From: Succinivibrio dextrinosolvens DSM 3072
GTDB lineage: Bacteria; Pseudomonadota; Gammaproteobacteria; Enterobacterales; Succinivibrionaceae
NCBI RefSeq assembly: GCF_900167015.1
Contig: NZ_FUXX01000002.1
Span: 62,001-126,000, forward strand
DNA: 64,000 bases
Direction: 5' to 3'
Position numbers and translations under genes: made by a program. The notes under the pieces were generated by a model. It saw only the letters and a list, made by a program, of their open reading frames with translations, made no database searches and was not told where the DNA came from. Shown here piece after piece: positions 15,741-25,745 of the stretch (positions within the stretch are counted from its first letter, which is position 1; each line of letters begins with the position of its first letter).

Positions 15741-17967
15741 ATTGAGGCGTTAGCATTGATTTCTGCTCATCAAGAACCAGTGAATCCGGTGTAAGCGCCT
15801 TTTCTCTATTCTCATCATCACTGTGAACTGAGACTTTGTCATCTTCCGAGTCTTTGATATTAGGCTTGTCAGAAAGTTCCTTTGCCCTGACTCTGGTTAA
15901 TGTCCCATCCTCTGCAGCAGTATACTTTTCGTCTCCAAGAGCGCTCTCATCAATTCCCGGTCTTATAGCTCCGCGCATTATTGCAGATATGTAGAAGGTT
16001 GGATCTGTAATATGTCCACGGGTGATTACAGATGTGATACTGTCCTTTGCCAGCGAGATCAGTGTAGATTTTGATTCAATGATCCTGTCGTTGGCATCAT
16101 AGTTTCCCTTAGCGGTTAAATGTGATGTTGCAAGGTCTGTAGAGAGTCTGAATTTAGCCTGGCCCTTATCAAGGGTTGATTTGAAATCAAGACTGTAAAA
16201 GCCGCAGTCACCGCTTTCGATAGATGAAAGCAGCTGTTTTAATGTCAGCTCATAATCCTTTTTATTGCCACCGTTGATTAAATCAAGACCAAACGCAGAA
16301 ATCAGAAGTGATTTTGATTTTATAGAAATATTTCCAAAAAGCTTCTGTGTTACAGATAATGTGCTGTCCTCATTTTCATCTGAATGCAGATCAATATCGA
16401 AACTGATTTTTCCGTTGAATAGTTTTGAGAACAGGTCACTGTTCAGGTCAGACATATCAAAATCTTCAGATTTTGCCTTGAAGGCAAATGTATTCTTTGA
16501 AAAATCTCTTGAAATTGAGGCAGTTGCATTTGAGTTGTAGCTTTCAATCTTATCAAGAACTACTGAGTAACCGTCATTGCTGAATGCTCCGTGAAGCTCG
16601 GTTCCCTTTATAAACAGATCAGAATAGTAGGCACTGTCTGTCTTAAGAGTAAATTTACCTGGAGTGCCTATTACTTTCTTCGAGTTTTCATCAAACAGGA
16701 TGTCTTCCATTTTCAGGGTTACAGATTTAACTGATAAAGGAATCTTGTCGATGTGAGATACCAGTTCAGTATTATCAACGCTGAAGTCCTTCACTGTTGT
16801 ATTATGAGAAAACAGCAGGTATTTCAAACGGTTATAAAGTTCAGGAGTTGGTTCGAACTTAGCGTTTTTAAGAGTAAACCCGTTTATTGTTACGGAGGAA
16901 TTCTGTTTATCAAGATTTGTCATCTCGATATTGCTACTGTACTCTCCATTAAAGAGCTTACCTTCAGAGCTGATGCTGATGAGATCTTTTCTTATGGATG
17001 CCTTCAGAAGAGAATCATCCGCTGTAACCAGTAGATCTGGTTTAGAGATTTCACCTGCTTTTCCCTTGAAATCAAAGGAAATATTCTTATTCTCAATCAA
17101 AAGCTCCTCTATCTTGCCTGAGACCTGACCTAAAAGAAGATCTGCCGTAGGAATTGAGAGAACACAGTTGTTAAGATTGGCGTTTCTTGCTCGGATATAG
17201 TATTTATCAATCAGACTTGAGTAATTCTGGAAAATCGCATTGCTGATAGAAAGCTTTGAAAAATCAATGAGCTGTGTTTTTTTATCTATGCTCAGAGCTG
17301 CAAAAACAGTTCCTCCGAAAATCTGCATCTGTACGTCGGACAGTTCAACCTTATCCCCTGATGAGAGTATTCGTGCATGAACCTTTTTGACCTCGTGGTT
17401 ATCAATAGATCCTGTCTGTGCATTCAGGGTTGAGTCATTGAAGCTTATCTGCTGCTGTTCTGAGACTATGACATCAAAGGCGGAGAGATCTGCCTTGTTT
17501 GATTTGAATCTTCCCAGATACAGAGGACTGTTTATAAGATCAAGCTTACTGATGTTTATATTCTTATATCTGAATCTTTCTTTTTTAAGTTCTTCCAGAT
17601 CACTGTTGTCAAAGGAAATATCCTTTGCATACAGATACTTAATATCAAGATTTTCTGATGAGATTACACTTTTTAAATCGTACTCAACATAAATCTCGCC
17701 GATACTTGAATTACCCAGTGTTACCTTTTTTAACTTTAGAACGTCAGGGTACAGCGGAGAAAATTCAATTTCATCGCAGTTAATTGAGAAACTGGTACGC
17801 TCGGAGAGGAATTTTAAAAGAGGAGCCTTCACATGCTGTCCGTTGAAATACAGAATGAATCCCCACACGACGGCAATCGAGACAATGAGAACACAGACGG
17901 CAATCTTAATGACTTTAAGATAGCGCGGAGTCTGTTTTCTGTAGTATATATTCGGTTTGAACGCCAT
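15739..17967 (-). CDS. AsmA-family membrane-anchored protein
   Basis: A 742-residue protein with one N-terminal membrane anchor (about residues 20-44, KVIKIAVCVLIVSIAVVWGF) and a very long periplasmic beta-rich region. The C-terminal part (NGKISFDIDLHSDE, LFGNISIKSKSLLI) matches the AsmA C-terminal pattern. AsmA-like proteins are implicated in phospholipid traffic between inner and outer membranes and in outer-membrane homeostasis. It lies 12 bases after recG and close to pssA (phosphatidylserine synthase) in the same direction, so a link to phospholipid supply is tempting but inferred. The last ~70 residues are charged and low-complexity. Confidence 0.75.
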   Translation of the reverse strand: MAFKPNIYYRKQTPRYLKVIKIAVCVLIVSIAVVWGFILYFNGQHVKAPLLKFLSERTSFSINCDEIEFSPLYPDVLKLKKVTLGNSSIGEIYVEYDLKSVISSENLDIKYLYAKDISFDNSDLEELKKERFRYKNINISKLDLINSPLYLGRFKSNKADLSAFDVIVSEQQQISFNDSTLNAQTGSIDNHEVKKVHARILSSGDKVELSDVQMQIFGGTVFAALSIDKKTQLIDFSKLSISNAIFQNYSSLIDKYYIRARNANLNNCVLSIPTADLLLGQVSGKIEELLIENKNISFDFKGKAGEISKPDLLVTADDSLLKASIRKDLISISSEGKLFNGEYSSNIEMTNLDKQNSSVTINGFTLKNAKFEPTPELYNRLKYLLFSHNTTVKDFSVDNTELVSHIDKIPLSVKSVTLKMEDILFDENSKKVIGTPGKFTLKTDSAYYSDLFIKGTELHGAFSNDGYSVVLDKIESYNSNATASISRDFSKNTFAFKAKSEDFDMSDLNSDLFSKLFNGKISFDIDLHSDENEDSTLSVTQKLFGNISIKSKSLLISAFGLDLINGGNKKDYELTLKQLLSSIESGDCGFYSLDFKSTLDKGQAKFRLSTDLATSHLTAKGNYDANDRIIESKSTLISLAKDSITSVITRGHITDPTFYISAIMRGAIRPGIDESALGDEKYTAAEDGTLTRVRAKELSDKPNIKDSEDDKVSVHSDDENREKALTPDSLVLDEQKSMLTPQ

Positions 17968-17979
17968 TTACAGCATGCT

Positions 17980-20073
17980 CTACACTTTAAATTTAGGGAA
18001 CCAGCGGGCGATCAGAGCTCTGCAGGTTTCTGTATCATTATGAATGATATCCAAAGCTGCATTTCTGGCAATATCTATTAGTTCAAAATCTCGATTTACG
18101 TCAACAACTCTGAAGATATCAAATCCAGTCTGCTTGTTTCCTAACACTTCTCCAGGACCTCTTAACTTAAGATCCTCGGTTGCGATTTTGAATCCATCTG
18201 TTGTTGCTCTCATGATTGAGAGTCTCTGCATTGCGATATCGTTAACGTCAGTCTCAGAGCTCTTATAAATCAGAATACAGTAGGAATCCAGAGCTCCTCT
18301 GCCTACTCGTCCGCGCAGCTGATGAAGCTGTGCCAGTCCAAGTCTCTGAGCTCCCTCTATAACAATAATTGACGCATTAGGAACGTCGACACCGACCTCA
18401 ATGATAGTTGTTGCAACCAGAATATCGTATTCCTTCTCCAGGAAGGCTTTCATAACCTTGTTCTTTTCGTTTGTTGCAAGCTGACCGTGCAGAAGTCCTA
18501 TCTTAAGATCAGGAAGCTGTTTTTTAAGTTCCTTGTAGGTCGTCTTGACTGACTCGGTCTCATCCTCGTTTTCTTCAATGTTAGGACATACCCAGTAAAC
18601 CTGAGTTCCCTGATGACATACCTCATCAAGCCTTTTTATGACCTCAGCCTTTCTGGTGTCCGGCATAACAGCTGTAATAATAGGTTTTCTGCCTTTAGGC
18701 AGCTCATCAAGTGTTGAGACATCAAGATCAGAGAACAGGGCAAGCTGCAGTGTTCTCGGAATTGGGGTGGCGGTCATAACCAGCTGATGCATGGTGATAT
18801 CTGAAGGGGCTTTCTTCAAAAGAGCAATTCTCTGATCAATACCGAAACGGTGCTGCTCATCAATGATTGCCAGAATAAGATTTCTGTAATGAACCTCTTC
18901 CTGATAGACACTGTGTGTTCCGATGATGACCTGAACTTCTCCGGATTCAATATCCTCCAAAAGCTTTTTACGCTTTACTCCCTTGATGGATGAGGTTATA
19001 AGTTCTGTACGGATCCCGCATGGATCGAGAAGTGCCTTAAATTTCTGATAATGCTGCTGGGCAAGAAGTTCTGTCGGTGCCAGAACTACACACTGATTTC
19101 CTGACTTAGCAACCTGAATTGCAGCCAGGACAGCGACCATTGTTTTACCTGAGCCTACATCACCGTGAAGCAGTCTAAGCATCGGCTTTTGTGAGCTTAA
19201 ATCCTGCTGAACCTCTTTAAAGGATCGCATCTGGGCACCGGTAAGCTCAAAAGGCAGTGATTTGATGAAGCGGTCTGTATCTTCCAAAGCCTTATCTATA
19301 GCAACAGCATTGTGCTGTTCATTCTTTCTTTTTACAGATAGAAGGGTCAGCTGATAGGCTATAAGCTCCTCGTAGCTTATTCTTTTAAATCCTTCTGTTT
19401 TCTCTGGAATAATCTTCTGATTTGGTATATCAGGAGGAAATGGATAGTGACACAGATCCAGAGCCTGACTTAGTGTCAGGTTAAAAGGATTATGCTTCTG
19501 TGGCAGAAGCTCTGGCAGAGGAATGGCATGCAGAGACTGCAGTACTCCGTTTACCGCTTTTCTGATAGCAGCCTGTGGAACCTTTTCAACAGCATGGTAA
19601 ACCGGAGTCATTCGCTCCTGAGGCTTGACCTCATCTCCTTCTTCAAGGAAGGTTACCGTAGGCTGGGTAAAGTTGACCACTCCGTTGTAGTCATTGTACT
19701 TAACAGGACCAAAAGCCAGTATTCTTCGACCTCTGGTGTAAGCCTTGATCTGATTTGGATACAGATTGAAGAATACCGCCTCGATTTTACCGGTGTCGTC
19801 CTGAAGCATCATCTTGAGCATCTTTACTCTGCGGGTGAGAACATTCTGTACCGCAACAATATGCGCATCGATAAAATAGAAACCGCCATCAGGTCTGATA
19901 TCGGAAATCTTGGTTATCTTTGTCTGATCAAGAAACTTGAAAGGAAAGTCTAAAAGGAGATCAAATAAGGTAAAGATCCCCTTTTTATAGAAGCTTGATG
20001 TATAAGTAGTCCCTAGCCCTTTGATGATGGCTATATCTGAGTTTGCATAGTAAGAATCATCTTTAGGGACCAT
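17980..20073 (-). CDS. recG: ATP-dependent DNA helicase RecG
   Basis: A 697-residue RecG (E. coli 693). It has an N-terminal OB/wedge domain, then helicase motif I GDVGSGKTMVA, motif II AIIDEQHRFGI (DEQH), motif III VMTATPIPRT, and the C-terminal RGRVGRG with the RecG/Mfd TRG-type segment (LKLRGPGEVLG). It remodels stalled replication forks and processes Holliday-type and D/R-loop structures. It is 7 bases downstream of pssA and upstream of the AsmA-like gene, in a run on the minus strand. Confidence 0.96.
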   Translation of the reverse strand: MVPKDDSYYANSDIAIIKGLGTTYTSSFYKKGIFTLFDLLLDFPFKFLDQTKITKISDIRPDGGFYFIDAHIVAVQNVLTRRVKMLKMMLQDDTGKIEAVFFNLYPNQIKAYTRGRRILAFGPVKYNDYNGVVNFTQPTVTFLEEGDEVKPQERMTPVYHAVEKVPQAAIRKAVNGVLQSLHAIPLPELLPQKHNPFNLTLSQALDLCHYPFPPDIPNQKIIPEKTEGFKRISYEELIAYQLTLLSVKRKNEQHNAVAIDKALEDTDRFIKSLPFELTGAQMRSFKEVQQDLSSQKPMLRLLHGDVGSGKTMVAVLAAIQVAKSGNQCVVLAPTELLAQQHYQKFKALLDPCGIRTELITSSIKGVKRKKLLEDIESGEVQVIIGTHSVYQEEVHYRNLILAIIDEQHRFGIDQRIALLKKAPSDITMHQLVMTATPIPRTLQLALFSDLDVSTLDELPKGRKPIITAVMPDTRKAEVIKRLDEVCHQGTQVYWVCPNIEENEDETESVKTTYKELKKQLPDLKIGLLHGQLATNEKNKVMKAFLEKEYDILVATTIIEVGVDVPNASIIVIEGAQRLGLAQLHQLRGRVGRGALDSYCILIYKSSETDVNDIAMQRLSIMRATTDGFKIATEDLKLRGPGEVLGNKQTGFDIFRVVDVNRDFELIDIARNAALDIIHNDTETCRALIARWFPKFKV

Positions 20074-20080
20074 AAATCTC

Positions 20081-21451
20081 TTATAAAAGCTGTTTAATGA
20101 AGATAGATGCTCTCAGGCGTTTAACCTTCTTCAGAATCTTTACTACCTCAGGAGGATAGTTGTCGATTGACTCAATCTCATCCTCTGAACGGATTCTGGT
20201 GGTCTGACGCAGCAGATACTGCTGTTCATGGATGAACTTCTCCTGCAGATGATGATTCTGATCGCTGATAATGATTCCATTCTCAAGATCAAGACTCCAT
20301 GCACGAGGGTTCAGGTTGTTTCCTGTAATCAGAGCATAGTTGTTATCAATAAACATACCCTTTACGTGGTAGGTATTGATACCGTCTTTCCATAGCATAA
20401 CCTTTAGCAGACCAGAATCAATGAACTTCTTGTTTTTAATGATAAAGTTCTTGAGGTTCTGCTCATAAATGTATGGAATTGCACCAATAGTGCAGAAATT
20501 TTCACTGTCACGGATAAAGAAGTCGTTGGCAGTCTTGTCGCCTACAACCAGAGTAATTGAAACATCACGGTTTAATGCGTCCTCTAAAGCCTTGATAATG
20601 ATCTTTGGAGGATTGAAATAAGGAGTGCAGATAAACATCTTCTCGCGTGCGGCTCCTAAAAGCCACAGGATTGAGCGGTTCAGAAGATTTGCTCTCTTGC
20701 CAAGACCAACCAGAGGAGTAACTCCAACGTGGTATTTTGTTACCTTCTCATTCTTGACCATGTACTGTACTGAGCTTAAGTGTTTACGAAGCTCCTTGAT
20801 TTCTTCTCTCATGTCTTTTGCAGGACGAACCTGTCCCTGAGAGAAATCCTGTACAGCAAAGTTAGGATGGAAAGCGTTGGTTGCAAAGGCACATAAAGTG
20901 TTTGCCAGCTCTCTTGAATGAATCTCATGGTAGCGGTCAAGACGGTACTTGCCGTTGTAACCCATGTATACATTGTTGATACTTGCTCCGGTGTAAAGAA
21001 CAGTATCATCAAATACAAATCCCTTAAGATGCATTACACCGAAAAGCTCGCGGCGCTTGACAGGAACACCATAGATTGCAGGTGGTGTCTCAGTCTTTTT
21101 TGCCATGTCATAGTAAAGCTGTGAGTTTCCAAGTGATGCTCCTTCACCGATACGGCCACGCTGAGCGCGATGGAAATCCACATATACTCTCACATATAGT
21201 TTTGGATTCTTTTCCTTTGCTTCATAAAGAGCGTTAAGGATTTCTCGTCCGATCTCATCATTTTCAAGATACAGGGCGGTGATAAGAATTCGTTCTTTGG
21301 CTGAAGCTATCAGCTCTAGTATTCTTGTGTAGCAGTGATGAGGAGTTTCAAGAATATTGTAATCCGATATTCCTACAGGAATAGTTGGAAGCTGCTGAAG
21401 TCTTGTCTGACAATATAATGAATTTGGAAGACTTTTTTTCCAAAAAGGCAT
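20081..21451 (-). CDS. pssA: CDP-diacylglycerol-serine phosphatidyltransferase (PLD type)
   Basis: A 456-residue phospholipase-D-superfamily phosphatidylserine synthase (E. coli PssA 451). Both HKD motifs are visible: HLKGFVFDD with TGASINN, and HVKGMFIDN with TGNNLNPRAW. It makes phosphatidylserine from CDP-diacylglycerol and serine at the cytoplasmic membrane face, feeding phosphatidylethanolamine synthesis. It lies 9 bases after the aminopeptidase gene and 7 before recG. Confidence 0.94.
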   Translation of the reverse strand: MPFWKKSLPNSLYCQTRLQQLPTIPVGISDYNILETPHHCYTRILELIASAKERILITALYLENDEIGREILNALYEAKEKNPKLYVRVYVDFHRAQRGRIGEGASLGNSQLYYDMAKKTETPPAIYGVPVKRRELFGVMHLKGFVFDDTVLYTGASINNVYMGYNGKYRLDRYHEIHSRELANTLCAFATNAFHPNFAVQDFSQGQVRPAKDMREEIKELRKHLSSVQYMVKNEKVTKYHVGVTPLVGLGKRANLLNRSILWLLGAAREKMFICTPYFNPPKIIIKALEDALNRDVSITLVVGDKTANDFFIRDSENFCTIGAIPYIYEQNLKNFIIKNKKFIDSGLLKVMLWKDGINTYHVKGMFIDNNYALITGNNLNPRAWSLDLENGIIISDQNHHLQEKFIHEQQYLLRQTTRIRSEDEIESIDNYPPEVVKILKKVKRLRASIFIKQLL

Positions 21452-21460
21452 ATCTTGCTC

Positions 21461-23410
21461 CTAAATTGCAGCGGTGGCTTTTGTCAGCCATACGATTTCA
21501 TCATCACTTAGTGATGTTGCTGCATTTGTAATTACATTATTTACATTCTGATGATAATTGTTCAGCCAGTCTATCTCTTTTTGAGATAAAAGGTCTCTGA
21601 TGATAAATCTAGTATCAAAAGGTACCAGTGTCAAAGGAGTAAAGCATAGCATATGTTTCATGCCTGGCTGTGTACAAGGCATAACTACCATCAGGTTTTC
21701 AAGACGGATACCGAATTCTCCTTCCTTATAGAATCCAGGCTCGTTTGAAATAACCATTCCAGGTTCAAGGGCAATCATGGAACGTTTTGATGAAATACAC
21801 TGAGGTCCCTCATGTACTGACAGAACGTGACCTACACCATGGCCTGTACCGTGAGCAAAATCCTCACCGTAGTCCCACAGCGGACGTCTTGCAATCGCAT
21901 CAATCTGAAGGCCGGTTGTACCTTTAGGGAATATCAGTGTTGCAAGAGAAATATGAGACTTCAATACCAGGGTATACATCTTTCTCAGTTCATTCGAAAG
22001 ATGAGGGCCGACCAGAACGGTTCTTGTTATATCAGTTGTACCGTCCTTGTAGTGAGCTCCACTGTCGATGAGATATACGCTGTCATGTCCCATTGCTCTA
22101 GGTTTGTCAGCATTCTCATGATTATAGTGGCACATTGCCGCATTTGGACCTAGTGCGGAAATAGTTGCAAAGGAAGGCTCAATGTAGCCTGCCTCAACCT
22201 TTCTGAACATTTCTGCTCTGGCGGCAAGGTCTGCTTCTGTTGTTTCCTCAACACGTCTGATAAAGCTCTCGTCGTTCTCAAGAGTTTCAATCCTGGTGAG
22301 GTTATCAAGCCAGCATAGGAAACGGCACATCGCAATACCGTCTTTAATGTGAGCCTTATACTCACCGGCAACCTCGATGTGATTTTTGATTGATTTTGGT
22401 TTCTGACAGAGTCCAAGACCCTCAATCAGCTTTGCGCCTCCGTTAATCAGGCTAAGCATGATGTGGGCATTGGTTGAGTCAGGATCAACATAAACCTTGC
22501 AGTTTGATGAGCACAGTCTGTTCAGCACATCATCAAAGGCGTTTTCAGGGAAGATATCAATATGTCCGATATGCTCATGAAGTTTTTCATGAATATCTTC
22601 ACCGCTTTCCTTGTCAATGAAGTGCTCCGGATTTATGTACCACTCAACTGCCTCGTTTGAATAGGCTACAACACGGCTGTTGATAACCGGAAGGTATTTT
22701 CTGTCATTACCGCGGATATTCAAAAGCCAGCAGATACTTTCCGGATCAGTGATTACAGTTGCGTCCAGATCAAGGTCACGCAGGGTTTCTGCAAGCTTCT
22801 TACGCTTCTGTGTACTTGGACTGCCGTTGTATTCGTCGTTGAATATTCTGATAGGGGAGACAATCTCTTCAGGGCGGTCATCCCAGATTCTGTCCACAAG
22901 ATTTCCCTGTGTCTGAACAAGGTTAATGTTCAGAGCCTGAAGATCTTTTTCTATATTCTTGTATTCCTTGTAACTGATACAGTTTGCATCGATACCTACA
23001 GTAGCATTTTTCTGCAGAATTGAGCAAAGCCAGTTGCTTGGGCTTACCTTTGAAAAGTCGAAATCCTGATAAAGCTTTGAGTCGATCTGATCTTTTACCT
23101 GAACGACATAACGACCGTCTACAAAAACGGCACAGCTTCTCTCTGCAACTGTGGTTTCATCGCCACGGTTGTTGCTAAGCTCGATACCGCGGGTTTCAAG
23201 CTGAGGATTAAAGTTACGGGCAATAACCACATAACCGGCACTTCCTGAAAATCCGCTGATATATTTGATTCGTTCTTTATCTTCATTTAACTCATATGAC
23301 AGAAACTCGTCATCATGAGAAATAATCAGAGCATCAAGCTCTGCCTGAGCCATTGCATCTTTCAGTACACTGACTCTCTGTGAAAAGATAGTTTTATTTA
23401 GGTCAGACAT
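21461..23410 (-). CDS. Xaa-Pro aminopeptidase, three-domain M24 type
   Basis: A metallo-aminopeptidase that removes N-terminal residues preceding proline. The open frame starts at 23485, but the ATG at 23410 (MSDLNKTIFSQRVSVL) is preferred because the family begins there and the upstream part is AT-rich promoter DNA; the product is 649 residues. M24 ligands are visible in YLIDSGAHYKDGTTDITR, GTGHGVGHVLSVHEGP, ISNEPGFY and GIRLENL. The size is that of three-domain XPNPEP1-like enzymes rather than the ~440-residue E. coli PepP. A short insertion (about residues 75-90, SNNRGDETTVAERS) is unusual. Confidence 0.9.
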   Translation of the reverse strand: MSDLNKTIFSQRVSVLKDAMAQAELDALIISHDDEFLSYELNEDKERIKYISGFSGSAGYVVIARNFNPQLETRGIELSNNRGDETTVAERSCAVFVDGRYVVQVKDQIDSKLYQDFDFSKVSPSNWLCSILQKNATVGIDANCISYKEYKNIEKDLQALNINLVQTQGNLVDRIWDDRPEEIVSPIRIFNDEYNGSPSTQKRKKLAETLRDLDLDATVITDPESICWLLNIRGNDRKYLPVINSRVVAYSNEAVEWYINPEHFIDKESGEDIHEKLHEHIGHIDIFPENAFDDVLNRLCSSNCKVYVDPDSTNAHIMLSLINGGAKLIEGLGLCQKPKSIKNHIEVAGEYKAHIKDGIAMCRFLCWLDNLTRIETLENDESFIRRVEETTEADLAARAEMFRKVEAGYIEPSFATISALGPNAAMCHYNHENADKPRAMGHDSVYLIDSGAHYKDGTTDITRTVLVGPHLSNELRKMYTLVLKSHISLATLIFPKGTTGLQIDAIARRPLWDYGEDFAHGTGHGVGHVLSVHEGPQCISSKRSMIALEPGMVISNEPGFYKEGEFGIRLENLMVVMPCTQPGMKHMLCFTPLTLVPFDTRFIIRDLLSQKEIDWLNNYHQNVNNVITNAATSLSDDEIVWLTKATAAI

Positions 23411-23435
23411 ATGGAAATTTGTCTCTGTTGTCCAC

Positions 23436-23456
23436 ATATATACATTATGTATATAT
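23436..23456. promoter_or_regulatory. Perfect 21-base palindrome in the aminopeptidase/prlC divergent region
   Basis: ATATATACAT (23436-23445), one central T, ATGTATATAT (23447-23456). It lies 26-46 bases upstream of the aminopeptidase ATG and about 100 bases upstream of prlC. It could be an operator or a doubled -10-like element. No regulator is assigned. Confidence 0.35.
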
Positions 23457-23559
23457 ATTGTTGTATATTTAGATGATCTTAACACATAGCAAAATAGGTA
23501 TCAAAAACTAACATAGACTTTGATTGTAAGATCGGTTTAGTCTTAAGCAGGAAAAACAT

Positions 23560-25620
23560 ATGAATGAACAAGTTAACAAGAATCCGCTTCTAGATTACAG
23601 TGGATTACCATTATTTTCAGCAGTAAAGCCAGAACATGTTAAGCCTGCTGTAGAGAACGCTATTGAGAAATGCAGAAATATCATTATTGAGGTTAGTGAG
23701 AAATACAAGGAAGATCCTAGCTGGGATAATTCCATTGCACCTGTCGAAGAAGCTGATGACAGACTGTCAAAGGTATGGGGTGTCGTTTCTCATCTGAATT
23801 CTGTAAACAATACTGATGAGCTAAGAGCCGCTCATGATGAATGTCTGCCAATGCTTGCCGAGTTCAGTTCATGGGCTGGTCAGTACAAGCCTTATTTTGA
23901 GATTTTAAAGAAAATTGAGGCATCAGATGCTTTCGGCAGACTGTCTATTCCTCAGCAGAAAGCCATCAAGAACTCAATCCGTGACTTCAAGCTGTCAGGT
24001 ATCGACCTGCCTGAAGAGGCTCAGGCTGAATACACCAAGGTTGTATCAAGACTGTCTGAGCTGCAGTCAAAGTTTTCAAACAATGTTTTAGATGCAACTC
24101 ATGGCTATACCCTTCATATTACAGATAAGGAAAGATTAAAGGGACTTCCTGAGAGCTCTCTGAATCTTGCCAGGTCTGAGGCTGCCCAGAGAAAGCTGGA
24201 CGGTTATGTATTCACTCTGGAGATGCCATCCTATCTTCCATTTATGACCTACTGTGAGGACAGAGAATTAAGACGTGAGATGTATGTTGCCTACGGTACC
24301 AGATCATCAGATGTCGGTCCTAATGCAGGCAAATGGGATAATGCTCCTTTAATGGAGGAGATCCTAAAGCTGCGTGACAGAGAAGCCAAGCTTTTAGGTT
24401 TCAAGACTTTTGCTCATCTGTCTCTTGCAACCAAGATGGCTGATAAGCCTGAAACTGTAATCTCTTTCTTAGAGGATCTTGCAAAAAAATCCTACAAGCA
24501 GGGTAAGGCTGAGGTGAAGGCTCTTGAGGATTTTGCCAAGGAGCAGGGCCTTGATAAGCTTGAGCCTTGGGATATTTCCTTCTATTCTGAGAAACTTCGT
24601 CAGAAGAAGTATTCATATTCTGAGGAAGAGCTTCGTCCATATTTCCCTGAGGACAAGGTTATTGCCGGCATGTTCGAGTGTGCACACCGTCTTTACGGTA
24701 TCACCTTAAAGCAGCGCTACGGTGTAGATGTATGGAATGAGAACGTAAAGTGCTTTGATGTTTATGAGGACAAGTTCGGCTCAATCATCGGTACTCTGTT
24801 TATGGATCTGTATGCCCGTCCAGGAAAGAACGGCGGTGCATGGATGGATGAATGTCTGACCAGACGTTACCGTTCTGACGGTGTTCTTCAGCTTCCAGTA
24901 ACCTATCTTGTATGTAATTTCAGCCGTCCTGTAGGAAGAAAGGTTTCTCTTCTGACTCACGATGAGGTTGTAACCATGTTCCACGAGTTTGGTCACAGCC
25001 TGAACCATCTTTTAACCAAGATTGACATTGCTGATGTATCTGGTATCAACGGTGTACCTTGGGATGCGGTTGAGCTTCCAAGTCAGTTCAATGAGAACTT
25101 TGCATGGCAGGAAGAGGTCTTAAACTTCCTATCATCAAATGTTACCACTCATGAGCCTCTTCCAAAGGAGAAGCTTAAGGCTCTGTTGGATGCCAAGAAC
25201 TTTGAGTCTGCAATGGCTATGCTGCGTCAGATTGAGTTTGCTCTGTTTGACTTCAGAATCCATCTTGAGTACGACGAGAAGAAAGGTGGCAGAATCTTTG
25301 AGATCCTGAACGATGTTAAGTCAAAGGTTGCTGTTACCCCTCAGTTTAAGGACAGTCGTTTCCCTAATAACTTTACTCACATCTTCTCAGGCGGCTATTC
25401 AGCCGGCTATTACAGCTACAAGTGGGCTGAGGTTCTAGCTGCAGATGCTTTCTCCAAGTTCGAGGAGGATGGTATCTTCAACAAGAATACCGGTAGAGAT
25501 TTCCAGGAGCTGATTCTTGCATCAGGCGGAGCCTATGATCCACTAAAGAACTTTGAAGAGTTCAGAGGCAGAAAACCTGAGGTTGATGCTCTTCTAAAGC
25601 AGAGCGGAATCTCCTTCTAA
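23560..25620 (+). CDS. prlC: Oligopeptidase A
   Basis: A 686-residue M3 zinc metallopeptidase (E. coli OpdA/PrlC 680). The zinc motif HEFGH lies in MFHEFGHSLNHLL, with the third ligand Glu in the ELPSQFNENF region. It degrades signal peptides and short peptides in the cytoplasm. An AGGAAAAAC sequence precedes the ATG. In many gammaproteobacteria rsmJ follows prlC; here rsmJ is about 13 kb away. Confidence 0.96.
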   Translation: MNEQVNKNPLLDYSGLPLFSAVKPEHVKPAVENAIEKCRNIIIEVSEKYKEDPSWDNSIAPVEEADDRLSKVWGVVSHLNSVNNTDELRAAHDECLPMLAEFSSWAGQYKPYFEILKKIEASDAFGRLSIPQQKAIKNSIRDFKLSGIDLPEEAQAEYTKVVSRLSELQSKFSNNVLDATHGYTLHITDKERLKGLPESSLNLARSEAAQRKLDGYVFTLEMPSYLPFMTYCEDRELRREMYVAYGTRSSDVGPNAGKWDNAPLMEEILKLRDREAKLLGFKTFAHLSLATKMADKPETVISFLEDLAKKSYKQGKAEVKALEDFAKEQGLDKLEPWDISFYSEKLRQKKYSYSEEELRPYFPEDKVIAGMFECAHRLYGITLKQRYGVDVWNENVKCFDVYEDKFGSIIGTLFMDLYARPGKNGGAWMDECLTRRYRSDGVLQLPVTYLVCNFSRPVGRKVSLLTHDEVVTMFHEFGHSLNHLLTKIDIADVSGINGVPWDAVELPSQFNENFAWQEEVLNFLSSNVTTHEPLPKEKLKALLDAKNFESAMAMLRQIEFALFDFRIHLEYDEKKGGRIFEILNDVKSKVAVTPQFKDSRFPNNFTHIFSGGYSAGYYSYKWAEVLAADAFSKFEEDGIFNKNTGRDFQELILASGGAYDPLKNFEEFRGRKPEVDALLKQSGISF

Positions 25621-25624
25621 AAAC

Positions 25625-25655
25625 AAAAATCCACTTAAGATTGTTTCTTAAGTGG
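25625..25655 (-). terminator. Terminator of the GNAT gene
   Basis: CCACTTAAG (25631-25639) and CTTAAGTGG (25647-25655) form a perfect 9-bp stem. On the minus strand it is followed by ATTTTTGTTT, so it most likely ends the minus-strand acetyltransferase transcript. Confidence 0.6.
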
Positions 25656-25691
25656 AATATCGACTCTTGAATCAAAGATAACAAAACCATG

Positions 25692-25720
25692 TCGCAGGAA
25701 AATAATCCTGCGATTTTTTT
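25692..25720 (+). terminator. Terminator of prlC
   Basis: TCGCAGGA (25692-25699), loop AAATAA, TCCTGCGA (25706-25713), then seven T. Confidence 0.88.
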
Positions 25721-25745
25721 CTATCAGGTTCTTCTGGAAAAAACT

